Origin: Candidatus Cloacimonadota bacterium
Lineage (GTDB): Bacteria > Cloacimonadota > Cloacimonadia > Cloacimonadales > TCS61
Reading direction: 5' to 3'
DNA: 33,888 bases
Assembly: GCA_029932755.1 (NCBI GenBank)
Contig: JAOZPK010000004.1
Coordinates: 1-33,888, forward strand
The number at the start of each line of letters is the position of its first letter. Position 1 is the stretch's first letter. Shown here one piece after another: positions 17,536-28,000 of this stretch. Under the pieces are notes generated by a model that saw nothing but the letters and a program-made list of their open reading frames with translations, made no database searches and was not told where the DNA came from. Made by a program: the position numbers and the translations under genes.

Positions 17536-19236
17536 ATGAGGTATATTTTCATTATACTATTGTTAATTGTCCTTATTACCTCCTCTCTTTGTGCAAAAAC
17601 TAAAATAGAAAACCTTGAAAGTAAATTAAGGGTGGTTGTTGCAGAAGAAAAAATCAAAGTTCTAAATTCACTTGCTAAAGAGTATCTATTTCTTTCTCCC
17701 GAGCAATCAATTATCTATGGTATACGGGCTGCAGAAGTTGCAATACAATTTCATGATGATATGAATGAACATGAGGCATATAACAATATAGCCAATTCAT
17801 TTGCACTACTAAAAGATTATGAAGAGACTATCCTCTATCTCGAGAAAGCTCTGAATAAAAGTGAAATAATTGGTGACGCTGAAGTGATCCTTAAAGATAT
17901 TTATAAAATTGCTGATGTATATAGTACTAGCAAAAACCATACAAAATCAATAGAATATTATAATAAGGCTTTAAAAATAAACGAGATAATGAATAATCGG
18001 GGTGAAGTTGCTCTTGCTTTGAATCGTATTGGATTAGAATATAAGAAAGCTGGTCAATACAAGAAAGCTTCTGAGTTTTTTATTAGAGCTTTACGATTTG
18101 AAGAAAAAAATGAACGCGTTCTTATTCGCGATGAATATAAGCAGATCTCCGAGTTTTACACATCCAGGGGTGAAGACGAGAAAGCTCTGGAGTATTACAA
18201 ACTTTTTACTACAATGAAAGATACAATTGCCAGTATAGAAAGTTCTTATAAAATCAGTGATATGCAAGCTCATTATGAAGATGAACAAAGACAGCGAAGA
18301 ATTGAACTTCTACAAAAAGAGAATGAAATTCGCGAGCTTGAATTACAACAATTAATTCTCAAGCAAGAAAAGGAATTCGATGAAAAACAAAGAAAACAAC
18401 AAATTGAATCTTTAAATAGGGAAAAAGAATTAAAAATCACACAATTAAAAGTTGCAGAATATGAAAAGAAGAGTATCCAGAAAAAAATTGACTCATATCA
18501 GAAAGATAAAGAGATTCGTGAACTTGAACTTGAAAAAAAAGCAATACAAATAAGATCACAAAATTTTACACAAAAGGTTTTGTTATCTGCAATCATAATT
18601 ATCTCGATATTTACAATATTTGGATTCTATCTCGCATTTACAAATAGCTCAATGAACAAAGCTTTGAACATAGCTAATGCAAAACTTAAGCAAATTGCTA
18701 AAACAGATCCCTTAACAGACCTTTCAAACCGTAGAGACATGATTGAAAAAATGGAGCATGAGCAGAAACGTTTTGGAAGAAATGGAAAATCATTTGTTCT
18801 TCTTATGTCTGATATAGATGACTTCAAAAAAATCAACGATGATAATGGTCATGACTGTGGAGACTTTATTCTTGAATCACTTGCAAAACAGATGAGAACT
18901 ACTGTTCGTAAGCAGGATTTTACAGGACGTTGGGGTGGTGAAGAATTTCTTATGCTGCTTCCAGAAACTGATATTGATGGCGGTTTTGCTTTGGCTGATA
19001 AGATCCGTAAAGATATTGAAGGGACTTCTTATGTTTTCAACAACATTAAATTAAAATTAACCATGACTTTTGGCGTAAGCGTTTATGATAGACCAATGGA
19101 CATTGATTATTGCATTAAGATGGCTGATGAGGCTTTATATATAGGGAAAAAGCAAGGCAAAAACTGTGTAATTAAAACAAAACCCAAAGACAAACCAATT
19201 ATTACCGGTATTGATAGATCAATTGAATCTGCTTAA
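17536..19236 (+). CDS. Membrane diguanylate cyclase with periplasmic TPR sensor and coiled coil
   Basis: Predicted c-di-GMP synthase of 566 residues. The order is: signal peptide or N-terminal anchor (1-20, ending SSLCAKT); periplasmic helical repeats at about 30-230 that read as TPRs (for example NNIANSFALLKDYEETILYL and SIEYYNKALKINE); a long Glu/Lys/Gln-rich coiled coil at about 245-345; a single membrane helix at 348-367; and a cytoplasmic GGDEF domain from about 385. The active loop is GGEEF (467-471), an accepted active variant. The inhibitory I-site RKQD (458-461) lies five residues before it, so product inhibition is expected. The metal-binding SDIDDFK and NDDNGHDCGD are intact. A very strong ribosome-binding site precedes the ATG. 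It is followed by a shorter gene of the same kind. The stimulus is unknown. Confidence 0.92.
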   Translation: MRYIFIILLLIVLITSSLCAKTKIENLESKLRVVVAEEKIKVLNSLAKEYLFLSPEQSIIYGIRAAEVAIQFHDDMNEHEAYNNIANSFALLKDYEETILYLEKALNKSEIIGDAEVILKDIYKIADVYSTSKNHTKSIEYYNKALKINEIMNNRGEVALALNRIGLEYKKAGQYKKASEFFIRALRFEEKNERVLIRDEYKQISEFYTSRGEDEKALEYYKLFTTMKDTIASIESSYKISDMQAHYEDEQRQRRIELLQKENEIRELELQQLILKQEKEFDEKQRKQQIESLNREKELKITQLKVAEYEKKSIQKKIDSYQKDKEIRELELEKKAIQIRSQNFTQKVLLSAIIIISIFTIFGFYLAFTNSSMNKALNIANAKLKQIAKTDPLTDLSNRRDMIEKMEHEQKRFGRNGKSFVLLMSDIDDFKKINDDNGHDCGDFILESLAKQMRTTVRKQDFTGRWGGEEFLMLLPETDIDGGFALADKIRKDIEGTSYVFNNIKLKLTMTFGVSVYDRPMDIDYCIKMADEALYIGKKQGKNCVIKTKPKDKPIITGIDRSIESA

Positions 19237-19257
19237 TTGACATTGGAGAAATATACT

Positions 19258-20280
19258 ATGAGAAAATTTATTTTCGCTTTGTATATGTTTTGTTTTCTTC
19301 TTAATCTTTCTGCAATAGATAACGTTGGACAATTAAAGTCTTCTTTGTCAAAAATAGAGGGACTTGAAAAAGCTAAAATACTTTATAGACTTGCATCATA
19401 TACAGATTCTTTAGAAGCAACAGAGAAAATTGAATACTGCGCTCAAGCAAAAAGTATTGTTTCGGATTTAAATAATTATGAATTACTTTCTGATATTTTA
19501 GTATTAGAATCTAAGATTTATAAAGAATCTAATGATATTAAAAAATATTCTTCTTCAATAGAAGAATACATCGAATTTTATAAAAAAGTAACACGATTAG
19601 AAATAGAAAGCAAAAAAATGCAAGAATCAAAACAGGTGTTAATAAGAAATTCGTTCATAATAGGATTTCTTGTTATTCTTAACATTGCTTTTATTGTTTA
19701 TTACCGTTATCGTACTAAAACTATTGATCATATTAAACTTATTAAAGCTAATAAACAACTTGAAGAACTTTCACGAAAAGATCCCCTAACATCTATTTCA
19801 AATCGTCGTGATATTCTTGAAAAAATAAACTATGAAACATTACGGTTTGAAAGAAATAAGAAAGAATTCAGTCTTGTTATGGGTGATATTGACAACTTTA
19901 AATCTGTTAATGATAATCACGGTCATGAGTGTGGTGATTACATTCTAAAGGCACTTGTTAATACAATTATTTCAGGTTTACGAAAACAAGACATCGTAGG
20001 AAGATGGGGCGGTGAAGAATTCATTCTTTTATTACCTGAAACCAATTTAGCTGGTGGAGAAATCGCTGCAGAAAAGATAAGAAAAATAATTTATCAAAAC
20101 AAATTCATTTATAATAATAAAGTAATACCAATTAGTATTACTTTTGGTGTAAGTGAATATTCTAGCGGTAAAGACATCGATAGTTGTATTAAAGAGGCTG
20201 ATTCGGCGCTTTATAAAGGCAAAGGTAAGGGTAAGAACAGAGTTGAAATATTTAATCCTGAAGATATTTTGATCGGATAA
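19258..20280 (+). CDS. Second membrane diguanylate cyclase, shorter paralogue
   Basis: Predicted c-di-GMP synthase of 340 residues from this ATG. An upstream in-frame TTG at 19237 would abut the previous stop. The ATG is preferred because TGGAGA lies at a workable distance upstream and a signal peptide (MRKFIFALYMFCFLLNLSA) begins there. A periplasmic helical segment of only about 100 residues follows, then a membrane helix at about 131-149 and a GGDEF domain with GGEEF at 251-255 and I-site RKQD at 242-245. The catalytic domain closely resembles that of the preceding gene (both contain DPLT..SNRRD, GRWGGEEF and LLPET). This points to tandem duplication with loss of most TPRs and of the long coiled coil. 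The two genes are 21 bp apart and probably co-transcribed. Confidence 0.9.
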   Translation: MRKFIFALYMFCFLLNLSAIDNVGQLKSSLSKIEGLEKAKILYRLASYTDSLEATEKIEYCAQAKSIVSDLNNYELLSDILVLESKIYKESNDIKKYSSSIEEYIEFYKKVTRLEIESKKMQESKQVLIRNSFIIGFLVILNIAFIVYYRYRTKTIDHIKLIKANKQLEELSRKDPLTSISNRRDILEKINYETLRFERNKKEFSLVMGDIDNFKSVNDNHGHECGDYILKALVNTIISGLRKQDIVGRWGGEEFILLLPETNLAGGEIAAEKIRKIIYQNKFIYNNKVIPISITFGVSEYSSGKDIDSCIKEADSALYKGKGKGKNRVEIFNPEDILIG

Positions 20281-20286
20281 AAACAA

Positions 20287-20307
20287 AAGGCTGCTAATTG
20301 CAGCCTT
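20287..20307. terminator. Terminator between convergent genes
   Basis: AAGGCTGC-TAATT-GCAGCCTT is a perfect 8-bp stem. On the minus strand it is followed by TTTTGTTTTTA, so it best serves the leftward lipoprotein transcript. On the plus strand it has only a short tail, just after the second diguanylate cyclase. Confidence 0.75.
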
Positions 20308-20338
20308 AAGTACATAAATTGTAGAAATACTTTTTCTA

Positions 20339-21061
20339 TTATTTAAAAAACCTTTTATAAATATTTTGAGAAATTTTGATTTTATCGTTAACACTCATTT
20401 CCCTCAATATACCATATCCAGCTTCATCAGCAGACATACACGATACTATCAAATTATCTTCAAATGAAAAATTCATTTCAATTAACATTAGATAATAATC
20501 CGTAAGAAGAGGGTCTACCCAACTTCCAGGAATAGTGAAAGTACGATCGGAAGGACTTAGATCGGCATAGTTATCATCCCATGTAGTATAATCTGTTGCC
20601 GTGGCATAAAATTCTTGGTATTCTGCATTGGAAGCTAAAGTCCATGATATGGTTGTTGGTTCTGTAATATTCCAATTAGTTGGCCAGCCAACTATAGGAA
20701 TATATGGTGTATTAATAGTAAGAGAATGATCAGTCCCATTGATCACCGCTTCAACTTGATATGTTTGTCCTTCATCCATATTAGTATATCCTGACCACAT
20801 ATCCATGTAGTTTGACATTACTACATCAATTCCGTTTACAGAGATTTCAACTGATGTTATTATATTATTGCCCATTGGAGTTATTGTAATTATATAATCA
20901 CTTCTTTGGTTACCCGTTGCTGAAACCAACATATAATAATCGTAATCCTCTGGATCAATTGATGGATCTGTTGTTCCTCCGTTTTCATCATCACTACAAC
21001 CAGTGATAAAACTCATCATACTAAATGCAAAAATTAAGAATAGAATTGTAAATTTTCTCAT
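20339..21061 (-). CDS. Putative lipoprotein of unknown function
   Basis: This is a 240-residue protein with a type II signal peptide and lipobox FITGC, making C22 the probable lipidation site. The following SDDENGG has an acidic residue right after Ser, a pattern often seen in exported outer-membrane lipoproteins of FCB bacteria. The mature part looks beta-rich, with repeated short strands (for example YIITITPMGNNIITSVEISV), rather like an immunoglobulin or fibronectin-type carbohydrate-binding fold. I recognise no named family and no catalytic motif. GGGAGGAG precedes the ATG. It is the last gene of the leftward group that starts with secA, 77 bp after the permease gene, and it ends near the shared terminator. 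Confidence 0.8.
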   Translation of the reverse strand: MRKFTILFLIFAFSMMSFITGCSDDENGGTTDPSIDPEDYDYYMLVSATGNQRSDYIITITPMGNNIITSVEISVNGIDVVMSNYMDMWSGYTNMDEGQTYQVEAVINGTDHSLTINTPYIPIVGWPTNWNITEPTTISWTLASNAEYQEFYATATDYTTWDDNYADLSPSDRTFTIPGSWVDPLLTDYYLMLIEMNFSFEDNLIVSCMSADEAGYGILREMSVNDKIKISQNIYKRFFK

Positions 21062-21138
21062 TTCTCCTCCCTTTAATTGAATATGATAAATTTTTGTTGT
21101 TTGTTAGTAATTTGTCAAATGAAATCTTAGCAATAGAT

Positions 21139-22404
21139 TTACTCAAAATAATAAATAGCTTTGATCGGATCTATTTTTGAAGCTTTGTAAGCAGGATATA
21201 TTCCAGAGGCAAATCCAATAAATAACGAAAAAGCGATTCCAAGTAGGATACCCTCCATTGGCACAGGAAAACTAAATTTTAGGGCTACAGTAATTACTTT
21301 AACCAGCAATGTTGATAGTAGAATTCCAACCAGCGCACCCATAAGAGAAAGCGTGATCGCTTCCAGAATAAAAAGAAGAAAGATATCACGATCTGTTGCA
21401 CCAATACTCTTTCTAATACCGATCTCTTTCATCCTCTCGTTTATCGAAATAAGCAGTGTACTAAATAATCCAATCCCGCCAACGATTAGAGAAATTGATG
21501 CTATAGCTGATAGAGTGATATTCCACTTTTTCATCATCTCATTTATCTCTTTTGTAATATTTAGCATTAATGCACCAATGTCATTAAAAGAAAAATCGTG
21601 TCCCATATTATGATTTGCCAATAGATTCTGACGAACAGAATTTTTCATATCAGAAAATTCACTCTCAGAATTTGCCTGAAGATAAATGTAATCTATTGCG
21701 TTATTGGTTTTTAGGTATTTTGCCCCAGTTGAAAGCGGGATATAAACAGCTTCAAGTTCACGCTTTCTTTGCCAGGTATTAAAATTCATTCCACTGCTAT
21801 TAAGTTTGTCGTTATCAAGAATACCAATGATCTTATAGCGATGATTCCCCACATTAATTTTTTTACCTAATGGATTTTTATTTTTAAAATATTCTTCTGC
21901 AAAATGATAACCAATAATACAAACCTTCAATGAGTTAAGGCTCTCAAATGAATTGAAGTATCTTCCGGTTTTTATCACATATGTTTTACTTAAAAAAAAT
22001 TCATTATTGGTAGCTTTAAGGTTTAAGTTTTCTTCTTTTTCATTATAAAGATACTTCTGCCAGCTTTCGATCTGACCATAAATATATTTTGAATTCACAT
22101 TTTTTTTGATGAGGAGATAATCTTCAAAGGTTAATGGCTTCGCTTCACGTTGAATACTTCTGAACCGATGCCTCATACTACTGGAAATGTTTTCCTCACC
22201 AGATGAGGGATAGATGATCAAAGAATTATTCCAACCCATTTCCTTCATACGTTCATTTATCAGTATCTTCATACCATATACTGTGGAAAACATGGTCACA
22301 ACGGCAAACACACCAATGATAATTCCAAGCAAAGTAAGGAGTGATCTCAATTTATGTGTAAATATGTTCTGGACACTACTACCTAAACTTTCAGAAAAAT
22401 GCAT
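21139..22404 (-). CDS. MacB/FtsX-family ABC transporter permease
   Basis: Permease of 421 residues with the type VII (MacB/LolCE-like) architecture. A first membrane helix (about 20-44, in SLLTLLGIIIGVFAVV) is followed by a large periplasmic MacB_PCD domain (about 50-285). Three more helices then form the FtsX domain (about 295-410). The cytoplasmic motif NERMKEIGIRKSIGA, typical of FtsX/MacB, and the ending ASKIDPIKAIYYFE (family pattern PxxAL/I) are present. Such permeases need a separate ATPase, but no ABC ATPase is adjacent. Upstream is topA (11 bp) and downstream the lipoprotein. Possible roles include lipoprotein or peptide export, or mechanotransmission. It could work with the neighbouring lipoprotein, but that is inference. 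Confidence 0.88.
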   Translation of the reverse strand: MHFSESLGSSVQNIFTHKLRSLLTLLGIIIGVFAVVTMFSTVYGMKILINERMKEMGWNNSLIIYPSSGEENISSSMRHRFRSIQREAKPLTFEDYLLIKKNVNSKYIYGQIESWQKYLYNEKEENLNLKATNNEFFLSKTYVIKTGRYFNSFESLNSLKVCIIGYHFAEEYFKNKNPLGKKINVGNHRYKIIGILDNDKLNSSGMNFNTWQRKRELEAVYIPLSTGAKYLKTNNAIDYIYLQANSESEFSDMKNSVRQNLLANHNMGHDFSFNDIGALMLNITKEINEMMKKWNITLSAIASISLIVGGIGLFSTLLISINERMKEIGIRKSIGATDRDIFLLFILEAITLSLMGALVGILLSTLLVKVITVALKFSFPVPMEGILLGIAFSLFIGFASGIYPAYKASKIDPIKAIYYFE

Positions 22405-22415
22405 TTTATCTCGCC

Positions 22416-24632
22416 TTAATAAACTATATTCTTACATTTGGGACATTCTTTGAATTCACCTTTGTCTTTACTCTTTTTCTCTTCTAAGTAGTAATTCCCA
22501 CATTTAGGACAGGAAATTGCAACCGGTTTATTATTAGTTATAAATTTACACTCCGGGTAATTTGAGCAAGAATAGAAGAATTTACCTTTTTTATTCTTTT
22601 TCTCGGTGATCTGTCCATCTTTACATTCCGGGCATTTAATGCCAATAGTGTAAGGTTCTGTATATTTACATTTGGGAAAATTGGAACATGCTATAAATTT
22701 ACCGAATCTCCCCTCTTTCAAAAGAAGATCAGAACCACATTTGGGGCACTTTTTATCAAGAGTTTTTGGCTTTAAAATTTCAATCTTGCCATCTTCGCTT
22801 CTTGTGAAATTCTTGATATTTTTACATTCAGGAAAATTTGAACAAGCCAAGAACTGACCATTTCTTCCCCATTTTAAAACCATTGGATTTCCACATTTAT
22901 CACACTTAAGATCTGTTTCTTCCACCGCACTCTTTTTTGCTTCTTTATAATCCACTTCAGAAATTAAAACATTGAGCGATTCGTAGTATTGTTTAAGAAG
23001 ATTATGCCATTCAACTTCCCCATACATAACTCTATCGAGGCTGTCTTCCATTGCAGCAGTAAATTCCACATTAAAGAACTCATTGAAATTAGATACTAAA
23101 AGTTTATTAACAGTTAATCCCAATTCTGTAGGATGAAATCTTTTTGCTTGAAGGAATACGTATTTTCTCAATCTTATTGTATTGGTTATAGCTGCATAAG
23201 TAGATGGACGTCCGATTCCTTTTGACTCCAATTCTTTTATAAGAAGAGCTTCTGTATATCGTGCTGGTGGTTTTGTAAAACTTTGTTTTGAAGACGTTTC
23301 CTTCGATTTCAGAATATCATCTTTTGCATAACCGTTATCAATTTTCTCACCCAAAATAACTTTAGTATGTGGAAATACAACCAAGAATCCTTTATTCTCA
23401 ATGGAACTTCCATTTGCACTGAAGATCGCATTACCAATCTTGATTACAAGTTCTTTATTATTCATTTTAACCGGAACCATTTGCGTCGCAATAAATTTTT
23501 GCCAGATCATCGTGTATAAATTAATTTGATCTTTTGTAAGATATTGGCTTATACTTTCCGGCGTATTGAAACAATTAGTTGTCCTAATTGCCTCGTGAGC
23601 ATCTTGAGCAGAATTTTTGTTTTTAAAATATCGCTGTTTTGGATTTAAACTTTTCTCGCCAAATCGTTCTGAAATTAATTTTCGTGAATTATTCACAGCT
23701 TCCTTAGAAACTCTGAGTGAATCTGTACGCATGTATGTGATCAGACCAACAGAACCTTTGCCAAGTTCTATGCCTTCATAAAGCTGTTGTGCCACCATCA
23801 TTGTTTTCTTCGCAGAAAAATTTAATATTCTTGCTGCATCCTGTTGCAATGTGCTTGTGATGTACGGAGGCCCAGGGTTGATCGATCGTACAGATTCCTT
23901 AATAGATTCTATATGATACTCATTTTGCTTTATTGCATCCAGAAGAACTTTTGCTTCTGCTTCAGTTTTGAAATCTGGTTTCTTCCCCATCCATTTTTTC
24001 AAAGTTGTTTTGAATTCCGGCAAGCCACCTTTATATAATATTGCATACACGTTCCAAGATTCTATAGGCTCGAATTTATTAATAGCGTCTTCACGTTCAC
24101 ATATTATTCTAAGTGCAACTGATTGTACTCTTCCTGCACTGAGGTTTTTAGTAACTATTTTCCATAAAACAGGACTGACATTATATCCAACAATTCTATC
24201 AAGGATCCTTCTTGCCTGTTGTGAATTCACCTTCTCCTGATCGAGCTCGCCGGGATTATCCATAGCTTTTCTTATGGCATCTTTGGTAATTTCATTAAAG
24301 ATAATCCTGTGAACCTTTTTACCTTTGATCTCTTTCTTTAGAACCTGGGTTAGATGCCAGGCAATTGCTTCTCCTTCGCGGTCATGATCTGAAGCTAGAT
24401 AGATACTATCTGCATCTTGTGCAGCTATCTTTAGTTCTTTAATTAATTTCTTTTTAGAAGGATCAACAACATATTTGGCTTTAAAATTATCATTTGGGTC
24501 TACGCCGAAACTTCTTTTAGGAAGATCTCGAATATGACCATTTGATGCTTTAATTATGAATTTATTCTGCAAAAATTTACCAATTGTTTTTGCTTTAGCG
24601 GGTGACTCGACAATTATTAGATTTTTTCCCAT
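22416..24632 (-). CDS. topA: DNA topoisomerase I
   Basis: Type IA topoisomerase of 738 residues that relaxes negative supercoils. The TOPRIM domain begins MGKNLIIVESPAKAKTIGKF and has the acidic cluster SDHDREGEA (81-89). The active-site tyrosine is Y300 in GLITYMRTDSLR, and SAGRVQS is at 165-171. Four C-terminal zinc-ribbon-like modules follow from about 580: CDKCG..CSNFPECK, CPKCG..CSNFPKCK, CPECK..CSNYPECK and CPKCG..CPKCK. The last is degenerate. It begins one base after the stop of the smg-like gene and is followed closely by the permease gene, so it sits inside a leftward operon. Confidence 0.97.
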   Translation of the reverse strand: MGKNLIIVESPAKAKTIGKFLQNKFIIKASNGHIRDLPKRSFGVDPNDNFKAKYVVDPSKKKLIKELKIAAQDADSIYLASDHDREGEAIAWHLTQVLKKEIKGKKVHRIIFNEITKDAIRKAMDNPGELDQEKVNSQQARRILDRIVGYNVSPVLWKIVTKNLSAGRVQSVALRIICEREDAINKFEPIESWNVYAILYKGGLPEFKTTLKKWMGKKPDFKTEAEAKVLLDAIKQNEYHIESIKESVRSINPGPPYITSTLQQDAARILNFSAKKTMMVAQQLYEGIELGKGSVGLITYMRTDSLRVSKEAVNNSRKLISERFGEKSLNPKQRYFKNKNSAQDAHEAIRTTNCFNTPESISQYLTKDQINLYTMIWQKFIATQMVPVKMNNKELVIKIGNAIFSANGSSIENKGFLVVFPHTKVILGEKIDNGYAKDDILKSKETSSKQSFTKPPARYTEALLIKELESKGIGRPSTYAAITNTIRLRKYVFLQAKRFHPTELGLTVNKLLVSNFNEFFNVEFTAAMEDSLDRVMYGEVEWHNLLKQYYESLNVLISEVDYKEAKKSAVEETDLKCDKCGNPMVLKWGRNGQFLACSNFPECKNIKNFTRSEDGKIEILKPKTLDKKCPKCGSDLLLKEGRFGKFIACSNFPKCKYTEPYTIGIKCPECKDGQITEKKNKKGKFFYSCSNYPECKFITNNKPVAISCPKCGNYYLEEKKSKDKGEFKECPKCKNIVY

Positions 24633-24633
24633 A

Positions 24634-25068
24634 TCAATTTATCTCTTCATCAAAATTTATTTCATTTTCCTGGATGAAGAATAAATCTAATAAATCTCTA
24701 ACGGAGACATCTTCAATCCCAGAAAAAATGATGTAGTTAACAATATTATCAATCATATCTCTAGTAATTTTCTTTTTTAGAAATCCATTCAATTGGATAG
24801 AGAGTACAATTACTTTTTCGAATATTTCTTTGTTTACAGATCCTAATTTAAGGAGATGGATCAGATATCCAAAAGCATCAGTTGTTATAACTCTACGTTC
24901 TTCTTCACCTAAGATTCTATTATAATTCTTAGGTTTCTGGCGTGTTATTACAGATTCCATCAGTTCATCCAATTCTTTTTCAGTTAGCCCAAGCTTTTTG
25001 AGTTTTTTACGAGCTGGTTTATCTGCCATTATCGTTTTTACAAACTCTTTAGTTCCTATTCTCGACAT
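24634..25068 (-). CDS. Smg/DUF494-like protein
   Basis: A 144-residue, mainly helical protein. The central part, EERRVITTDAFGYLIHLLKL followed by GSVNKEIFEKVIVLS, resembles the conserved DUF494 (Smg) core by my recollection of that family. Smg genes typically sit immediately upstream of topA-related genes, as here, where topA starts one base past this stop. The usual Smg N-terminal segment is not recognisable; instead there is a Lys-rich start (MSRIGTKEFVKTIMADKPAR). The length is close to E. coli Smg (157). An AAGGAAA ribosome-binding site precedes the ATG. The molecular function of the family is unsettled. Confidence 0.7.
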   Translation of the reverse strand: MSRIGTKEFVKTIMADKPARKKLKKLGLTEKELDELMESVITRQKPKNYNRILGEEERRVITTDAFGYLIHLLKLGSVNKEIFEKVIVLSIQLNGFLKKKITRDMIDNIVNYIIFSGIEDVSVRDLLDLFFIQENEINFDEEIN

Positions 25069-25099
25069 TTTCCTTCCCTATTTATCTAATATTGTGCTA

Positions 25100-28000
25100 T
25101 TAAGTTATTTTACCACAACATTTTTTATATTTTTTTCCACTACCGCAAGGGCATGGATCATTTCTTCCTATTTTTTCTCCAACAGAACGAGGTTGAAGCT
25201 TTTGTTTTTTAGGTGCATTTGTAGTCACATTTGGTTTCGTTGACTGCGGAACATCAAATGCAGAGCTTGATTCATGACGCTGTTTTGCCATTTCCAAGAA
25301 ATCTTGTATCTTTTCTGGAGCAATAATATAAGTTGTAAAGACTTTTTTTGTAACACTCATATTTATATTTGAAACTAATGTCTGGAATAAATTGAATGAT
25401 TCCTTCTTATATTCAATTAATGGATCCTTCTGACCGTAAGCCCTCAGACCTATACCTTCTTTTAAAAGATCCATTTCATGCAGATGGTCACGCCAAAGTT
25501 CATCTACCACGCTTAACATAACACGTCTCTCTATCTCACGTAACTGCTCAGAACTAAGATCATTTTCTCTTTTCTGATATGCTTTGAGAACACTTTCGTA
25601 CAAATTATCTAGAAGAGTTTCATATCTCATCCCTTCTGAGACTATATTCTGCTCATATAAAACGACATTCAAGTTTGCTCTAATCCAATTTAATATCTCA
25701 GTTATGTTCCAATTCTCTGCATAATTCTCATCAGCAATAATACTATCAACCATATCAGCGATCGTATCTTTTATCATTTCAATGACTTCAAATTTAAGAT
25801 CATATCCTTTGAGCACATTACGTCGATAATTATAGATCACATTACGCTGTTGATTCATAACTTCATCATACTTTATTAACTGCTTTCTACTCTCGAAATT
25901 ATAAGATTCTACTCTCTTTTGAGCTTTACCAACTGCTTTTGTCATCCAAGGATGAACAATAGCTTCACCCTTTTGTAGTCCCATTCTAACCATCATTGGA
26001 CCAATTTTTTCTGAACCGAAAAGACGCATTAGATCATCTTCTAAAGAGAGATAGAAACGGGATGTCCCTGGATCACCCTGTCTTCCGCTACGACCACGAA
26101 GCTGTCTGTCGATCCTTCTACTTTCATGGCGTTCTGTTCCGATAACATGCAGTCCGTCTAAAGGTAAACCATATGGATTTTCTTCAGATGTTTTATTTGA
26201 TAAGCCCAAGTAACTGCTTTTTTCTTCAGTTACTACTGATACTCCAAGTTTAATATCTGTTCCTCTACCTGCCATATTTGTGGCAATGGTCACTGCACCT
26301 GGCTCTCCTGCAGATTTGATTATATCGGCTTCCTGCTCATGATATTTTGCATTGAGTACATTATGCTTGATCCCGCGTCTTCTAAGAAGTCTGGCTAAAG
26401 TTTCCGAAACCTCAACTGAAACAGTTCCTACCAAAACCGGTTTTTTATTCTCGTGCCAGTATTCGATCTCATCGAGAATTGCCTGATATTTTTCATTTTT
26501 TGTAATATATATTACATCGTTATGATCAATTCTTGAGATTGGAAGATTTGTAGGTATAACGCTTACCGGAAGTTTATAAATTTCCATGAATTCAGCTTCT
26601 TCTGTAATCGCAGTTCCCGTCATTCCGGCAAGTTTATCATACATACGAAAATAATTCTGTAGAGTGATAGTTGCAAAGGTTTGAGTTGCTTCTTCTATTT
26701 TCACATTTTCCTTTGCTTCTAGTGCTTGATGAAGTCCATCGCTGAATCTTCTACCCTGCATCATTCTTCCTGTAAATTTATCAACGATCATAACTTTATT
26801 ATCAACAACTACATAATCAACTTCTTTTTCAAAAAGTACGTAAGCCTTGAGTAACTGTTTAATATTATGCAGTTTTTCACTTTTATCCATAAACTTAAAT
26901 GTCTCTTCTTCCTTCTTCTTAGTTTTCTTTTGGAAGGAAAGGCTTTCATCAGCATCGATCTCATCGATTATTTCATCTAAAGTACGCATTATGAAAAGAT
27001 CTGTTTCTTTTTGTGAAACCAAGACATTTCCCTTTTCACTCAGCTCAACACTATTTTGCTTCTCATCTACAACAAAGAAAAGCTCTTCATCTATTACATG
27101 CATTTTCTTATCACGAAGATAATAACCCTCGAAATCCGTAACTAATTTTTTGAGTTCACCTTCTTTCATCATTTTAATGAACGATTTATTTTTAGGAGCC
27201 GCTCTTTGTACAAGAAGCAGTAATTTGCCAACTATATCCGCATCATAATCTTCATGTTTCAATTCATTCTTTATCTCTGAAATATAACGATTTACCAACA
27301 CAGACTGAGCATTGAATAATTGCAGAATTACAGGTCTTAATTCCTTAAAGAAGTTCTTACTTTCCTGAACTGGGCCGCTAATAATAAGCGGAGTTCTTGC
27401 CTCATCTATAAGAACACTATCAACTTCATCGACAATGGAATACTGTAATTTCCTTTGAACAAGACGATTTTCGGAAACTGCCATATTATCACGCAGATAA
27501 TCGAAACCGAACTCGCTGTTCGTTCCATAAGTTATATCACAATTGTATGCTTCCCTTTTTTCCTCGCTGTTCATTCCACCTATGTTACATCCAACTACTA
27601 GCCCGTGAAATTCAAAAATTGGACTCATCCACTCAGCATCACGCTGAGCCAGGTAGTCATTAACTGTGATAAGATGGACACCTCTGCCAAGCAAGGCATT
27701 TAGAAACAGCGGCATTGTAGCAACAAGTGTTTTACCTTCTCCAGTTGCCATTTCAGTTATCTTACCTTCATGAAGAACGATGGCTCCGATAAGCTGTACA
27801 TCAAATGGAATCATGAACCAAGTTTCTTTATCTCCACGAACTTCATACTCATATCCTACCAAACGACGACATGTATCCTTAATAATTGCGAAAACTTCCG
27901 GCAAATAATCATCGAGGACAGATTGAGTTTCTTCTTTTAGATTTTTTGTAAGACGGTCTATATTATTTCCCAAACCAATTTTCTTATTTTCATCAGGCTC

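Noticed and set aside
19237..19257. TTG start for the second diguanylate cyclase
   Set aside because: It abuts the preceding stop codon and adds seven residues before a clean signal peptide. The ATG at 19258 has a ribosome-binding site and gives the better N-terminus.
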